From Ruminococcaceae bacterium UBA5450 (GTDB lineage: Bacteria > Bacillota > Clostridia > Oscillospirales > Acutalibacteraceae), in the NCBI GenBank assembly GCA_002424295.1, contig DIQY01000080.1:1-11084 (forward strand): 11,084 nt of DNA. Direction: 5' to 3'. The translations under genes and the position numbers were made by a program. The number at the start of each line of letters is the position of its first letter. Positions within the stretch are counted from its first letter, which is position 1. The notes below the pieces were generated by a model, which was not told where the DNA came from, did not search any database, and saw only the letters and a list, made by a program, of their open reading frames with translations. Shown here in pieces: positions 1 through 7,774 of this stretch.

Positions 1-150
1 CCGGAACTGACCATTGAGAAAGCCCGCACCAAAATGCCGGTTCGTTTTGATCTTTTGCAGGAAGGCCCCTGCAAAATGGACGGATGTCTCTTTGGCATTG
101 ATGAAAAAACCGGGCGCTGCCTTTCTGCAGAGCGAATTGAGCTCACTTAA
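1..150 (+). CDS. C-terminal fragment of an unrecognised protein
   Basis: Frame 1 is open from the window edge to a TAA at 148-150, giving 49 residues whose N-terminus lies outside the window. I do not recognise the family. The tail is mixed charged and hydrophobic and carries three cysteines (fragment residues 24, 29 and 40, the first two as CKMDGC), which could hint at metal or Fe-S binding, but that is speculation. It ends 52 bases before the -35 of the fakA promoter, so it is probably a separate transcription unit. No clear intrinsic terminator is visible after it. An overlapping frame that is open from 14 to 262 was judged spurious because it runs straight through the fakA promoter. The frame choice rests on protein-like composition only. 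Confidence 0.5.
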   Translation, partial: PELTIEKARTKMPVRFDLLQEGPCKMDGCLFGIDEKTGRCLSAERIELT

Positions 151-202
151 AAGTGTTTTATCTTTTACACATATTGTCCCATCACAGCGGAAAAGATTCA
201 GG

Positions 203-231
203 TTGAATCCATTTATCGATTGTGATATAAT
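203..231 (+). promoter_or_regulatory. Sigma-A-type promoter for fakA-recG
   Basis: A TTGAAT -35 (203-208) and a perfect TATAAT -10 (226-231) are separated by 17 bases. A TG dinucleotide at 223-224 makes it an extended -10. The predicted start is near 238, giving a leader of about 50 bases before the fakA start at 289. Confidence 0.75.
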
Positions 232-251
232 ATTGGATATTAAAAGCATGG

Positions 252-270
252 AAGCGGTCTGAACCGCCTT
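252..270 (+). other. Small hairpin in the fakA 5' leader
   Basis: AAGCGGT (252-258) can pair with ACCGC-C-TT (263-270) across a four-base CTGA loop, with one bulged C. It lies just upstream of the Shine-Dalgarno sequence (274-281) and is not followed by a T-run, so it is not a terminator. It may stabilise the leader or have no function. Confidence 0.3.
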
Positions 271-273
271 ATG

Positions 274-281
274 AAGAGGAG
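274..281 (+). promoter_or_regulatory. Ribosome binding site deciding the fakA start
   Basis: AAGAGGAG at 274-281 sits seven bases before the ATG at 289. It overlaps an in-frame ATG at 271, which would lack a binding site of its own, so 289 is preferred. Confidence 0.8.
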
Positions 282-288
282 TGTCGAT

Positions 289-1968
289 ATGATCAACGGA
301 ACTGATCTTCGCAACGCTATGATTTCAGCTGCGAACAATATCGCAAAGCATAAATCCAGCATTGATAAACTGAATATTTTTCCGGTCCCAGATGGAGATA
401 CCGGAACTAATATGTCTATGACTATCGGAAACGCTGCCGCTGAACTTGAAAAAGTAAAAGAAGAAAAAACAGCCGGTGAAGTGGCCCACATTGCAGCAAG
501 TGCCCTATTGCGTGGTGCCCGTGGAAATTCCGGAGTCATTCTTTCTTTGCTTTTCCGTGGGTTCTCAAAAGGAACGGAAGGAATGGACACGCTTGGCGGA
601 AGCGATTTTGTCAATGCACTGGGAATGGGTGTGGAAGCTGCCTATAAGGCAGTTATGAAACCCGCTGAAGGAACAATTTTAACCGTCTCCCGTGTTGCCT
701 GCGAAAAGGGAAAAGCTGCCGCAGCAATCGATGATGATCCGGTTTATGTATGGAGTGCCGTTTGTAAAGGCGCTGCAGAAGCTCTGGAAAATACGCCTGA
801 ACTTTTACCGGTCCTTAAAAAAGCCGGTGTCGTGGATGCAGGCGGAAAAGGGCTTTGCTACATTTTTGAGGGTATGATGAGTGTTTTTCGTGACGGCGTC
901 ATCATTGAAAATGATGGGGACGAAGAAGAAAAAAATGCTGCTGCTACTTTAAGCGATGATTTCTTCCGCAATGCTGCTGCTGAGTTTGATCAGGAAATTC
1001 ACTACACTTATTGCACTGAATTTATTGTCGGGCGTAATCCTGAAGTTCAGAAAGATCCGGAAGAACTTCGTACTTTCCTCGAAACCATGGGCGATTGTGT
1101 TGTAGTGGTTTCAGACGATGAGATCATCAAAGTTCATGTGCATACAGAGGATCCCGGAAATGCTCTGGAAGCTGCTCTCGTCTTTGGTCAGCTGCTGACT
1201 GTAAAAGTTGACAACATGAAAGAACAGCATCGCAAAGCACAGGCAACAGAAGCTGCTAAAAAAGAAGAGCTTGAAAAAGAGGGACTAAAGTCTGCAGAAC
1301 CTACGGAACAAATCGGATTTATTTCTGTAGCCGCAGGGGAAGGACTAGCAACTCTCTTTAAGGATCTTGGATGCACTCACGTTGTGAGCGGCGGCCAAAC
1401 GATGAACCCCAGTACAGAAGATATTCTGGAAGCTATCAAAGCAACTCCGGCAAAAAATGTCATGATTCTGCCGAATAATAAAAATATTATTATGGCTGCT
1501 GAACAGTGCATTCCACTCATCACCGACCGTAAAGTCATTGTTTTGCCTACTCGTACGATTCCGCAGGGGCTTTCTGCCATGCTTTCTTATGATCCGGAAG
1601 CCACTACGGAAGAAAATTCCGTTAAAATGATGGAAGCTGCCGGGAATGTGAACACCGGCATGGTCACTTTTGCTGCTCGTGACAGTGAGTTTGGCGGCCA
1701 TAAAATGAAACAGGGTGACATTCTTGGACTTGAAAATGGCAAGATGAAGTTTATTGAAAAAGATTACGTTCATACTTGCAGCAAGTTGACCCGCTCCATG
1801 GTGAATCGTGCTACCTCCTTTATCACTGTTATCTACGGTCAGGATGTAACCGAAGAACAGGCCAATGACGCCTATACCCGCATTAAATCTCATGTAAGTT
1901 CCGATATTGAAGTTACTTTAGTCAACGGTGGTCAACCGGTTTATTACTTTATCATTTCAGTTGAATAA
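289..1968 (+). CDS. fakA: Fatty acid kinase ATP-binding subunit FakA (DAK/YloV family)
   Basis: This 559-residue protein matches the FakA/YloV family, in which a DhaL-type kinase subunit phosphorylates fatty acids carried by a FakB (DegV) partner for entry into phospholipid synthesis in the cytoplasm. The N-terminal DhaL domain (about 1-195) has the Mg/ATP-binding motif DGDTGTN at 35-41, RGARGNSGVILS at 75-86 and VVDAGGKG around residue 183. A middle domain carries the characteristic YCTEF and HVHTEDPG stretches. The C-terminal domain contains SGGQTMNPST, LPNNKNI and the PTRTIPQG segment typical of the family. Length is close to the usual 550 or so. The start at 289 is chosen from the Shine-Dalgarno position; an in-frame ATG at 271 would add six residues. 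recG follows after 37 bases and is probably co-transcribed. No fakB is visible here, and the older label of dihydroxyacetone kinase is less likely to be correct. Confidence 0.93.
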   Translation: MINGTDLRNAMISAANNIAKHKSSIDKLNIFPVPDGDTGTNMSMTIGNAAAELEKVKEEKTAGEVAHIAASALLRGARGNSGVILSLLFRGFSKGTEGMDTLGGSDFVNALGMGVEAAYKAVMKPAEGTILTVSRVACEKGKAAAAIDDDPVYVWSAVCKGAAEALENTPELLPVLKKAGVVDAGGKGLCYIFEGMMSVFRDGVIIENDGDEEEKNAAATLSDDFFRNAAAEFDQEIHYTYCTEFIVGRNPEVQKDPEELRTFLETMGDCVVVVSDDEIIKVHVHTEDPGNALEAALVFGQLLTVKVDNMKEQHRKAQATEAAKKEELEKEGLKSAEPTEQIGFISVAAGEGLATLFKDLGCTHVVSGGQTMNPSTEDILEAIKATPAKNVMILPNNKNIIMAAEQCIPLITDRKVIVLPTRTIPQGLSAMLSYDPEATTEENSVKMMEAAGNVNTGMVTFAARDSEFGGHKMKQGDILGLENGKMKFIEKDYVHTCSKLTRSMVNRATSFITVIYGQDVTEEQANDAYTRIKSHVSSDIEVTLVNGGQPVYYFIISVE

Positions 1969-2005
1969 TTCCAATTGAAAACCACCGAAAAGGTTGGGGT
2001 TTTTC

Positions 2006-4030
2006 GTGTCTCTTTTTTCGGTTTCAATTACAAATTTAAAAGGCGTCGGCAAAAAGCGTGCTCCTCTTTTCCAAAAAATTGGAGTGCTTTCTGTCGGCGC
2101 TTTATTGCGTCTTTATCCACGTACCTACGAAGACTGGAACCATCGTTCCACCATTTTTGAGACTGTTCCAGGGACTGTCTGTGCCATTCGGGCAACAGTT
2201 TCTTCAATTGGCTCTCCCGTTCGGACTCATGGCGGAATGATTCTGATTAAAGGTACTGCAGAAGATGAAACCGGCATTTTGAATCTTACTTTTTTTAATA
2301 ATCCCTATATCCCGCACTTACTGATTCCTGACAGCACCTACATTTTTTACGGAAAAGTAACGGAAAATTTCGGGCACAAAGAAATGGCTTCTCCTGCATT
2401 CCTTTTAGAAGGACGCTGTACAGGGCTTCGGCCAATCTATCCGCAGACAAAGGGACTTACCAGCCGTATGATCGAAAATGCAGTCCGCGAAGCTTTGCGT
2501 TTGCTACCGGAAACGATCAAAGATCCGCTTCCTTCTTCTCTACGCAAAGAAGAAGGGCTTTGCTATCTGCGGTTTGCTCTCGAAAACATTCATTGCCCCA
2601 AAGACACCGAATCAATGGAAACCGCCCGCAGACGGCTGATTTTTGAAGAACTTCTTGTGCTGCAGCTGGGGCTTCTTTCCATGAAAAGCCACACCCGCGA
2701 AAAGAGCAAATTTTGTGTCAAAGCTGAATACACAAAGGAATTTTGGAACCTTCTTCCCTTTTCCCCCACCAATGCACAAAAACGTGCCGTAGAAGAATCC
2801 ATTGCGGACCTAATGAGCGGAAACCCGATGAATCGTCTGATTCAAGGCGACGTTGGCAGTGGTAAAACCGTTGTTGCAGCAGCGCTTTGCCATACGATGG
2901 CGAAAAATAAGATTCAATCGGCACTGATGGTCCCGACTGATATTCTCGCTCATCAGCATTTCGCTTCGCTTTTTCCCCTTCTCGGAAAATGCGGAATCCG
3001 TGTTGGCCTTTTGACCGGCTCGATGAAAGCAAAAGAAAAACGAGAAATAAAATCCGCCCTGCTTTCGGGAGAAATTGATGTTCTGATCGGCACCCATGCA
3101 ATTCTTACGCAGGATGTGCAGTTCCAAAATCTCGGTCTTGTGATCACGGACGAACAACACCGGTTCGGCGTTCGGCAGAGGGCAGAACTTGCGGAAAAAT
3201 CAAAAGGCACCCATGTGCTTGTCATGAGCGCAACGCCGATTCCGCGGACACTGGCGCTTATTATTTACGGAGATCTGGATCTCTCGGTTATTGACGAGCT
3301 TCCTCCCGGCAGGCAAAAAATCAAAACCTTCTGGATTACTGGAGACAAACGCCAACGTGCATTTGGCTTTCTCGAAAAGCAAGTAAAGCTTCATCGGCAA
3401 TGCTATGTGATCTGCCCCATGATCGAGGACGGAAGCGAAAAAGCCAGCGTTACAGAATATGCAAAAAAGCTTAAGAAAGAGCTTCCTTCCTGCCGAATCG
3501 GCTCTCTCCACGGACGAATGAAAGCGACAGAGAAAGACAAAATCATGGAAGATTTTTCTGCTGGAAACCTTGATATTCTCGTCTCAACAACCGTTGTCGA
3601 AGTCGGCGTAGATGTGCCGAATGCGACCGTTATGCTGATTGAAAATGCGGAACAGTATGGGCTTTCACAGCTGCATCAGCTGCGTGGACGAGTTGGGCGC
3701 GGCAAATTTCAGTCCTATTGTATTTTGATTTCCGACGCGCAAAACGATAATGCACAGGCACGAATGAAAGCAATGTGTGAAACACAGGACGGCTTTGAAA
3801 TTGCCGACCGGGATTTAAAGCTGCGTGGCCCCGGAGACTTTTTTGGAGATCGGCAGCACGGTCTTCCCCAATTAAAGATTGCCGACATCAACACTGATTT
3901 GGCAGTTCTAAAGCGAACGCAAACGATTGCCCGCTCTCTTTTAGCAGAAGACCCTGAGCTTAAAAATGAAGATCACCGCGGTCTTTGCGCAGAGGTGCGG
4001 CTTCTTTTTCAATCTCTTGAGTCTTCTTAA
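2006..4030 (+). CDS. recG: ATP-dependent DNA helicase RecG
   Basis: RecG is a superfamily 2 double-strand translocase that remodels stalled forks and branch-migrates Holliday junctions. The 674-residue product is family-sized. The N-terminus has the helix-hairpin segment ITNLKGVGKKRA, followed by an OB-fold wedge domain (about 50-150). The helicase core shows Walker A GDVGSGKT at 281-288, a DEQH box at 382-385, SATPIPRTLAL from 408, and the motif VI-like QLRGRVGRG at 558-566 followed by the RecG-typical LKLRGPGDFFG. No suitable ATG exists near the N-terminus. GTG at 2006 gives the family-like start MSLFS, with a weak GGGG at 1996-1999 upstream. A TTG at 1994 would add four residues but has no spaced ribosome binding site. 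It lies behind fakA with a 37-base gap, a pairing common in Firmicutes, and is closed by the terminator at 4048-4086. All helicase motifs appear intact. Confidence 0.96.
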   Translation: MSLFSVSITNLKGVGKKRAPLFQKIGVLSVGALLRLYPRTYEDWNHRSTIFETVPGTVCAIRATVSSIGSPVRTHGGMILIKGTAEDETGILNLTFFNNPYIPHLLIPDSTYIFYGKVTENFGHKEMASPAFLLEGRCTGLRPIYPQTKGLTSRMIENAVREALRLLPETIKDPLPSSLRKEEGLCYLRFALENIHCPKDTESMETARRRLIFEELLVLQLGLLSMKSHTREKSKFCVKAEYTKEFWNLLPFSPTNAQKRAVEESIADLMSGNPMNRLIQGDVGSGKTVVAAALCHTMAKNKIQSALMVPTDILAHQHFASLFPLLGKCGIRVGLLTGSMKAKEKREIKSALLSGEIDVLIGTHAILTQDVQFQNLGLVITDEQHRFGVRQRAELAEKSKGTHVLVMSATPIPRTLALIIYGDLDLSVIDELPPGRQKIKTFWITGDKRQRAFGFLEKQVKLHRQCYVICPMIEDGSEKASVTEYAKKLKKELPSCRIGSLHGRMKATEKDKIMEDFSAGNLDILVSTTVVEVGVDVPNATVMLIENAEQYGLSQLHQLRGRVGRGKFQSYCILISDAQNDNAQARMKAMCETQDGFEIADRDLKLRGPGDFFGDRQHGLPQLKIADINTDLAVLKRTQTIARSLLAEDPELKNEDHRGLCAEVRLLFQSLESS

Positions 4031-4047
4031 CCTTCATCAAAAATCAT

Positions 4048-4086
4048 AAAAACGGATTGCCAAAAACTTTCGGCAATCCGTTTTTT
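4048..4086. terminator. Bidirectional terminator between recG and sbcC
   Basis: CGGATTGCC (4053-4061) and GGCAATCCG (4072-4080) form a perfect 9-bp stem, extended by flanking A (4048-4052) and T (4081-4086) runs. The A/T runs on both sides give a U-tract in either direction. This fits its position between the convergent ends of recG and sbcC, whose stop codon is only five bases from the T-run. Confidence 0.92.
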
Positions 4087-4091
4087 AATTC

Positions 4092-6515
4092 TTATAAAGT
4101 TTTTACACGCAGAGTTCCTGTTCCATCGGAAAGTTTCCCGACTCTTACCTGCAGAGGGATCGCACTCTCTAATTCGGTCACATGAGAAATGATTCCTACC
4201 GTTCTGCCGCTCTGCTGAAGGCGCAAAAGCGCATTCATAGCGGTATCCAGCGTCTCCTGATCCAAACTTCCGAAACCCTCATCAATAAAAATGGAATCCA
4301 GACGGACACTGCCGGAAGTACTCTGCACCACATCGGAAAGTCCAAATGCCAACGAAAGAGACGCTAGAAAAAGTTCTCCGCCGGAAAGCGTTGCCACTTC
4401 CCTTGCCCCGCCTGCCGCGGCATCCAGAACGCGTAAATCAAGCCCGCCCCTTGCATTTCCATTGCTTTCTTCTGTTGCTCGAATCAGCTGATAACGGTTT
4501 CCGGAAAGATCAGCAAAAAAGAGATTTGCACTCTGCAGAATTTCGTCCAGCATCACGCCCAATACAAAATTCTGAATGGGTATTTTCATCGCAGAATCCC
4601 CGGAAAGCAATTTAGCAAGGCGGCTTACTCTCGCGTACTGCTCCTGAAGCTTTTCGCCCTGTGATTCCAACTGTTTTAACTGTTCCAAAGACTTTTCTGC
4701 ACTCTGCAGCCGTTCCTGTGCAGCACCCTTTTGAGCTGAAAGTTCAGCAACATGATCCTGCGCTTCTTTTCGCGTCTGTCCAATCGCTTCAACATTCGGG
4801 CGCTCTGCCTGCTCCCCATAAGCCATATGATATGCTTCTAGTGCCCTGCGGTCTGTTTCCTGCGCATTCAGGAACGCCTTTTTAGCACTTTCCAGTGAAG
4901 CTGCCGCTGCTGCCATTGAGCGCTGTGCCAGCTGCAGCCGCTCCGTGATCTCCTTTTCCATCTTTTCACAGTCAAAGACCGATCTTTCTATTTTCTCCAG
5001 AACGGATTTTAATTCTGCTGCCGAAGAATTTCCCTGTACCGTTTTAGAAAGTTCCTCAATCTTTGCTTCTTCTGCCGCCAAAGACTGCCCCAGTAGATTC
5101 TGTGCCTTTTCTGCCAGCTGCACCTGATCCCGGGCTTTTTCCCGTTCCTGCTCCAGCAGTTTTAATTTTTTGCGCGCTTTTTCAAGCTTTTCTACAGTCT
5201 CTTCGGTCTCCTTCCGGCGCTTTATGAGTACCTGTAGAATCAGCGAAGGCTCTGCAGGAATCGGGTGCTCTAAAGAGCCACAGACCGGACATGGTTTTCC
5301 CTTTTCAAGATGAATCGCTACCGCCGCCGCTGCATTTTTGTTGATCTCCTGCTCTATCTGAGCTGATAAGGACGGCAAAGAAGAAGCCGTCTCACTAATT
5401 TCTTCAATGTAAGCATTTCCTTTTTCACATCTAGCCGAGGTTTCATTCCATTCTTTTTCCGCTGCTTCTTCTACTCTTCTCTGCTCTTCCACCTGCTTTT
5501 TTAACTGCCGGCAATGCTCCTTAACGGACTGCAGTCTGTTGACCCCTTCCAGAGCCATCCGAAAACTGCCTCGCTTTTCCCTCAAAGAATCCGCCTTTTT
5601 CTTTGCTTCGTCTGCCTTTGGTAAAAAAGCTTCTGCCTGTTTCTTTTCCTCCGCCGCATTTTTCGCCCGCTGAGAAGATTCTTCCTGCTCTTTGCGGCAG
5701 CTAATCAACATTTTTTGGGAAGTATCCAAGGCAGCTGCCATTTGATATGCACGATTCTGCCTCTCAAGTTCTGTCTGCACTTTTTCATGTTCTTTAATTA
5801 ATTCACTGATCTTAATTCTCTGATTTTTACAGAAATTTTCCAGTTCTTCCCCGCTAGAAGAAGATTCCCGTTCCAAAATAGAATTTTTAGATGCTAAATT
5901 TTCTCCTGCTTCCCGAGAAAGTGTACGTTCCTTATCTCTCATTCTCTGCGTCAAAACTTTCCATTTTCCCGCATGAAAAAGGGTCTGCAGCAAGGAAGCT
6001 TTTTTCATAGAATTGGACATTAAAAGCCGCAGAAAATCCCCCTGCGGCAACACTACAACTTGAGAAAACTGCTCGCAGCTCAATCCCAAAAGCTTTTCCG
6101 CCCATTCCCGAATCGTCTTGTCGGAACCAGATTCCAGGAGTTTCCATTCTCCCGTATTATCTTTTTCCCAGCACTCGTTTGTCTCTTTAATTTTTTCCTC
6201 TCCGGTACCGCGCCCGGCATAATGCTTCTGCTCACGATAAAATTTATAGATTTTCCCCGAAAGAGCAAACGTAAACTCCACAAATGTTTCTTCTTTCATC
6301 GCGGCAGAAAGACTGCGCATACTGTCCCAGCTGCGTTGCCCTCCGGTTGCTTTTCCATAAAGTGCAAAGCACATCGCATCCAAAATCGTTGTCTTTCCGC
6401 CGCCGGTATTTCCGGTAATCAAAAACAGCGGATGTTCCCCGAGGCTTTCAAAGTCAAGACTTGTTTCGTGCAGATAGCAGCCGAATGCTTTCATACGCAA
6501 AAAAAGTGCTTTCAT
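4092..6515 (-). CDS. sbcC: Nuclease SbcCD subunit C (SMC-like ATPase)
   Basis: SbcC is the Rad50-like ATPase of the SbcCD (Mre11-Rad50) complex, which cleaves DNA hairpins and processes double-strand ends. The 807-residue protein has Walker A GNTGGGKT at 35-42, a Q-loop LPQGDF with Gln158, and a long charged coiled-coil region rich in Glu, Lys, Ala and Gln. The zinc hook CPVC is at 409-412, almost exactly mid-protein. An ABC signature LSGGE lies at 710-714, and Walker B FIDEGFGSLD has Asp745-Glu746. It is shorter than the roughly 1000-1050 residues of E. coli-type SbcC, implying shorter coiled-coil arms, yet no catalytic motif is missing. The ATG overlaps the sbcD stop as ATGA, indicating translational coupling, and a GGAG lies eight bases upstream. 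Rad50-like SMC proteins of other systems are unlikely given the adjacent sbcD. Confidence 0.95.
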   Translation of the reverse strand: MKALFLRMKAFGCYLHETSLDFESLGEHPLFLITGNTGGGKTTILDAMCFALYGKATGGQRSWDSMRSLSAAMKEETFVEFTFALSGKIYKFYREQKHYAGRGTGEEKIKETNECWEKDNTGEWKLLESGSDKTIREWAEKLLGLSCEQFSQVVVLPQGDFLRLLMSNSMKKASLLQTLFHAGKWKVLTQRMRDKERTLSREAGENLASKNSILERESSSSGEELENFCKNQRIKISELIKEHEKVQTELERQNRAYQMAAALDTSQKMLISCRKEQEESSQRAKNAAEEKKQAEAFLPKADEAKKKADSLREKRGSFRMALEGVNRLQSVKEHCRQLKKQVEEQRRVEEAAEKEWNETSARCEKGNAYIEEISETASSLPSLSAQIEQEINKNAAAAVAIHLEKGKPCPVCGSLEHPIPAEPSLILQVLIKRRKETEETVEKLEKARKKLKLLEQEREKARDQVQLAEKAQNLLGQSLAAEEAKIEELSKTVQGNSSAAELKSVLEKIERSVFDCEKMEKEITERLQLAQRSMAAAAASLESAKKAFLNAQETDRRALEAYHMAYGEQAERPNVEAIGQTRKEAQDHVAELSAQKGAAQERLQSAEKSLEQLKQLESQGEKLQEQYARVSRLAKLLSGDSAMKIPIQNFVLGVMLDEILQSANLFFADLSGNRYQLIRATEESNGNARGGLDLRVLDAAAGGAREVATLSGGELFLASLSLAFGLSDVVQSTSGSVRLDSIFIDEGFGSLDQETLDTAMNALLRLQQSGRTVGIISHVTELESAIPLQVRVGKLSDGTGTLRVKTL

Positions 6516-7657
6516 TCGGCTTTCTCCCCCTCTTCTTCCAAATCTATACGAAGCATTTTCTGAATTAGTTTTTTATCTTCCTCGTCTGCCTCTATTCCGC
6601 AAATTTGTTTCATAAACTCTTCAAAAATCATCAAATCGTCCGCTCTGTGATGAATTTGTTCCCGTAATTTCTGATTATCTCCTTCCCCCTTGGAAAGAAG
6701 CCATTGACTCGAAAGCCCAAGAAGGTTTGGATAATAGGGTCGCAGCTGATCAAGAGGCAGATAAACTGGTTTTGTATCACAAAGCTCGGCAAAAAGATAA
6801 TCTTCGCTTGGATTTTCTTTGGCATCTTGCAAAAGCTCTTCAAATTTCCCCGAAATCACCCGGACTTTTTTCGGCGGGCAAACTGGAATCTCCGTAACCT
6901 CTTGTCCTCCATCTTTCCATTCCACCATAGTCACCGATTTTTTTTGATTTGCCTCATCAAAAGAGTAGGTAAGCGGCGAACCGGAATATCGTCCTTTTCC
7001 AGCCTTTTGCGGCCCATGAAGATGTCCCAAAGCCGTATAATCAAATTTTTCGAACAAATCCGTTCCTACCTGTGCACTCCCGCCCACAAATGCCGGACTC
7101 TCACTGGCGCCGATCTGTCCTCCTGCCGCGAAGCAATGCGTCACCAGAACATTCACTGCATCTTTTTTTGGCTCTACTTTTTCGATCATCGCACGAAACG
7201 CTTCATCCATAGAATGAATTTCTTCCTGTCCCAACAGTTCCCTTATCTGTGCAGGTTCACAGAACGGCAAGGTCCAAAAACAAATTTTTCCTGATGCTGT
7301 TGCAAGTTCGATTGGGTGAAAAAGCTCTTCCGGACGAGTTGCCAAAATGATTCCGCTGTCTCTTAAAAGCGTACTCCCAAGAGACAGTCGTTTTGCGCTG
7401 TCATGATTTCCTGCAACTGCAATCAACAAAATCCCCATTTTATGAAGCTGCGTATAAAAATCATCCAGCAGCGTAATTGCTTCTACGGGCGGCACCTGCC
7501 GATCAAAGAGGTCTCCCGCTACAACAAGGGCATCCGGGCGCTCCCGCTCCAGCAAGGGCAATAAAAACGAATTTAAAAACCATTTCTGATCTTCCAGAAG
7601 GGATCTTCCGTATAGGCTCTTTCCAAGATGCCAATCGGCCGTATGCAGAATCTTCAT
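6512..7657 (-). CDS. sbcD: Nuclease SbcCD subunit D (Mre11-like exonuclease)
   Basis: SbcD is the metal-dependent phosphoesterase subunit that cuts DNA in the SbcCD complex. The 381-residue length is typical. Metal-binding motifs of the calcineurin-like fold are all visible: DWHLG (Asp8, His10), GDLFDR (Asp49), GNHD (Asn84, His85), VTHC (His174) and GHLHG (His212, His214). The C-terminal third matches the capping and SbcC-binding region in position but has no motif I can name. The start at 7657 gives the family-like MKILHTADWHLGK, with GGAGG (complement of 7667-7671) nine bases upstream. It is the first gene of the sbcDC operon, divergent from the carboxypeptidase gene across a 117-base gap, and overlaps sbcC by four bases. 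Its promoter is not obvious; a weak candidate is listed separately. Confidence 0.96.
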   Translation of the reverse strand: MKILHTADWHLGKSLYGRSLLEDQKWFLNSFLLPLLERERPDALVVAGDLFDRQVPPVEAITLLDDFYTQLHKMGILLIAVAGNHDSAKRLSLGSTLLRDSGIILATRPEELFHPIELATASGKICFWTLPFCEPAQIRELLGQEEIHSMDEAFRAMIEKVEPKKDAVNVLVTHCFAAGGQIGASESPAFVGGSAQVGTDLFEKFDYTALGHLHGPQKAGKGRYSGSPLTYSFDEANQKKSVTMVEWKDGGQEVTEIPVCPPKKVRVISGKFEELLQDAKENPSEDYLFAELCDTKPVYLPLDQLRPYYPNLLGLSSQWLLSKGEGDNQKLREQIHHRADDLMIFEEFMKQICGIEADEEDKKLIQKMLRIDLEEEGEKAE

Positions 7658-7720
7658 TTGGTTTTTCCTCCATTCTCTCTGAAAAATCCTTGTTTCCTGC
7701 TTTCCTTTTTCTCGAAATAC

Positions 7721-7729
7721 TGGTATACT
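7721..7729 (+). promoter_or_regulatory. Extended -10 promoter for the carboxypeptidase gene
   Basis: TGGTATACT contains a TATACT -10 (7724-7729) with the TG of an extended -10 one base upstream. The 17-base-spaced -35 position reads TTTCCT, which is poor. The predicted start is near 7736, about 40 bases before the start codon. Confidence 0.5.
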
Positions 7730-7746
7730 AAATATTATTACTTTTT

Positions 7747-7755
7747 ATTTTATCA
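7747..7755 (-). promoter_or_regulatory. Weak candidate promoter for sbcDC
   Basis: On the - strand TGATAAAAT gives an extended -10 (TAAAAT, complement of 7747-7752, with TG one base upstream). The -35 position, TAGAAC at 17 bases, matches consensus poorly. It would place the start near 7740, within the leader of the divergent gene. Confidence 0.25.
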
Positions 7756-7759
7756 CATT

Positions 7760-7764
7760 GGAGG
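7760..7764 (+). promoter_or_regulatory. Ribosome binding site deciding the dacF start
   Basis: GGAGG is ten bases before the ATG at 7775. It rules out the much longer reading that would begin at 7628 inside sbcD, because that one has no binding site and would destroy the signal peptide. Confidence 0.85.
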
Positions 7765-7774
7765 CAAAAGTTCT

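Noticed and set aside
14..262. 82-residue open frame on the + strand
   Set aside because: It overlaps the more protein-like frame ending at 150 and runs through the fakA promoter; no ribosome binding site.
1345..1893. 182-residue open frame on the - strand inside fakA
   Set aside because: Antisense shadow of fakA; composition is unlike a real protein and no ribosome binding site is present.
6704..7294. 196-residue open frame on the + strand inside sbcD
   Set aside because: Antisense shadow of sbcD, whose motifs are all intact on the - strand.
4092..7657. Possible anti-phage defence system based on an SMC-like ATPase plus nuclease
   Set aside because: The pair has the standard SbcC and SbcD motifs, order and ATGA overlap, so it is housekeeping SbcCD rather than a defence island; no other defence genes lie nearby.
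7628..7774. N-terminal extension of the carboxypeptidase gene
   Set aside because: It overlaps the sbcD start and promoter region, lacks a binding site and would bury the signal peptide; GGAGG at 7760-7764 supports 7775.
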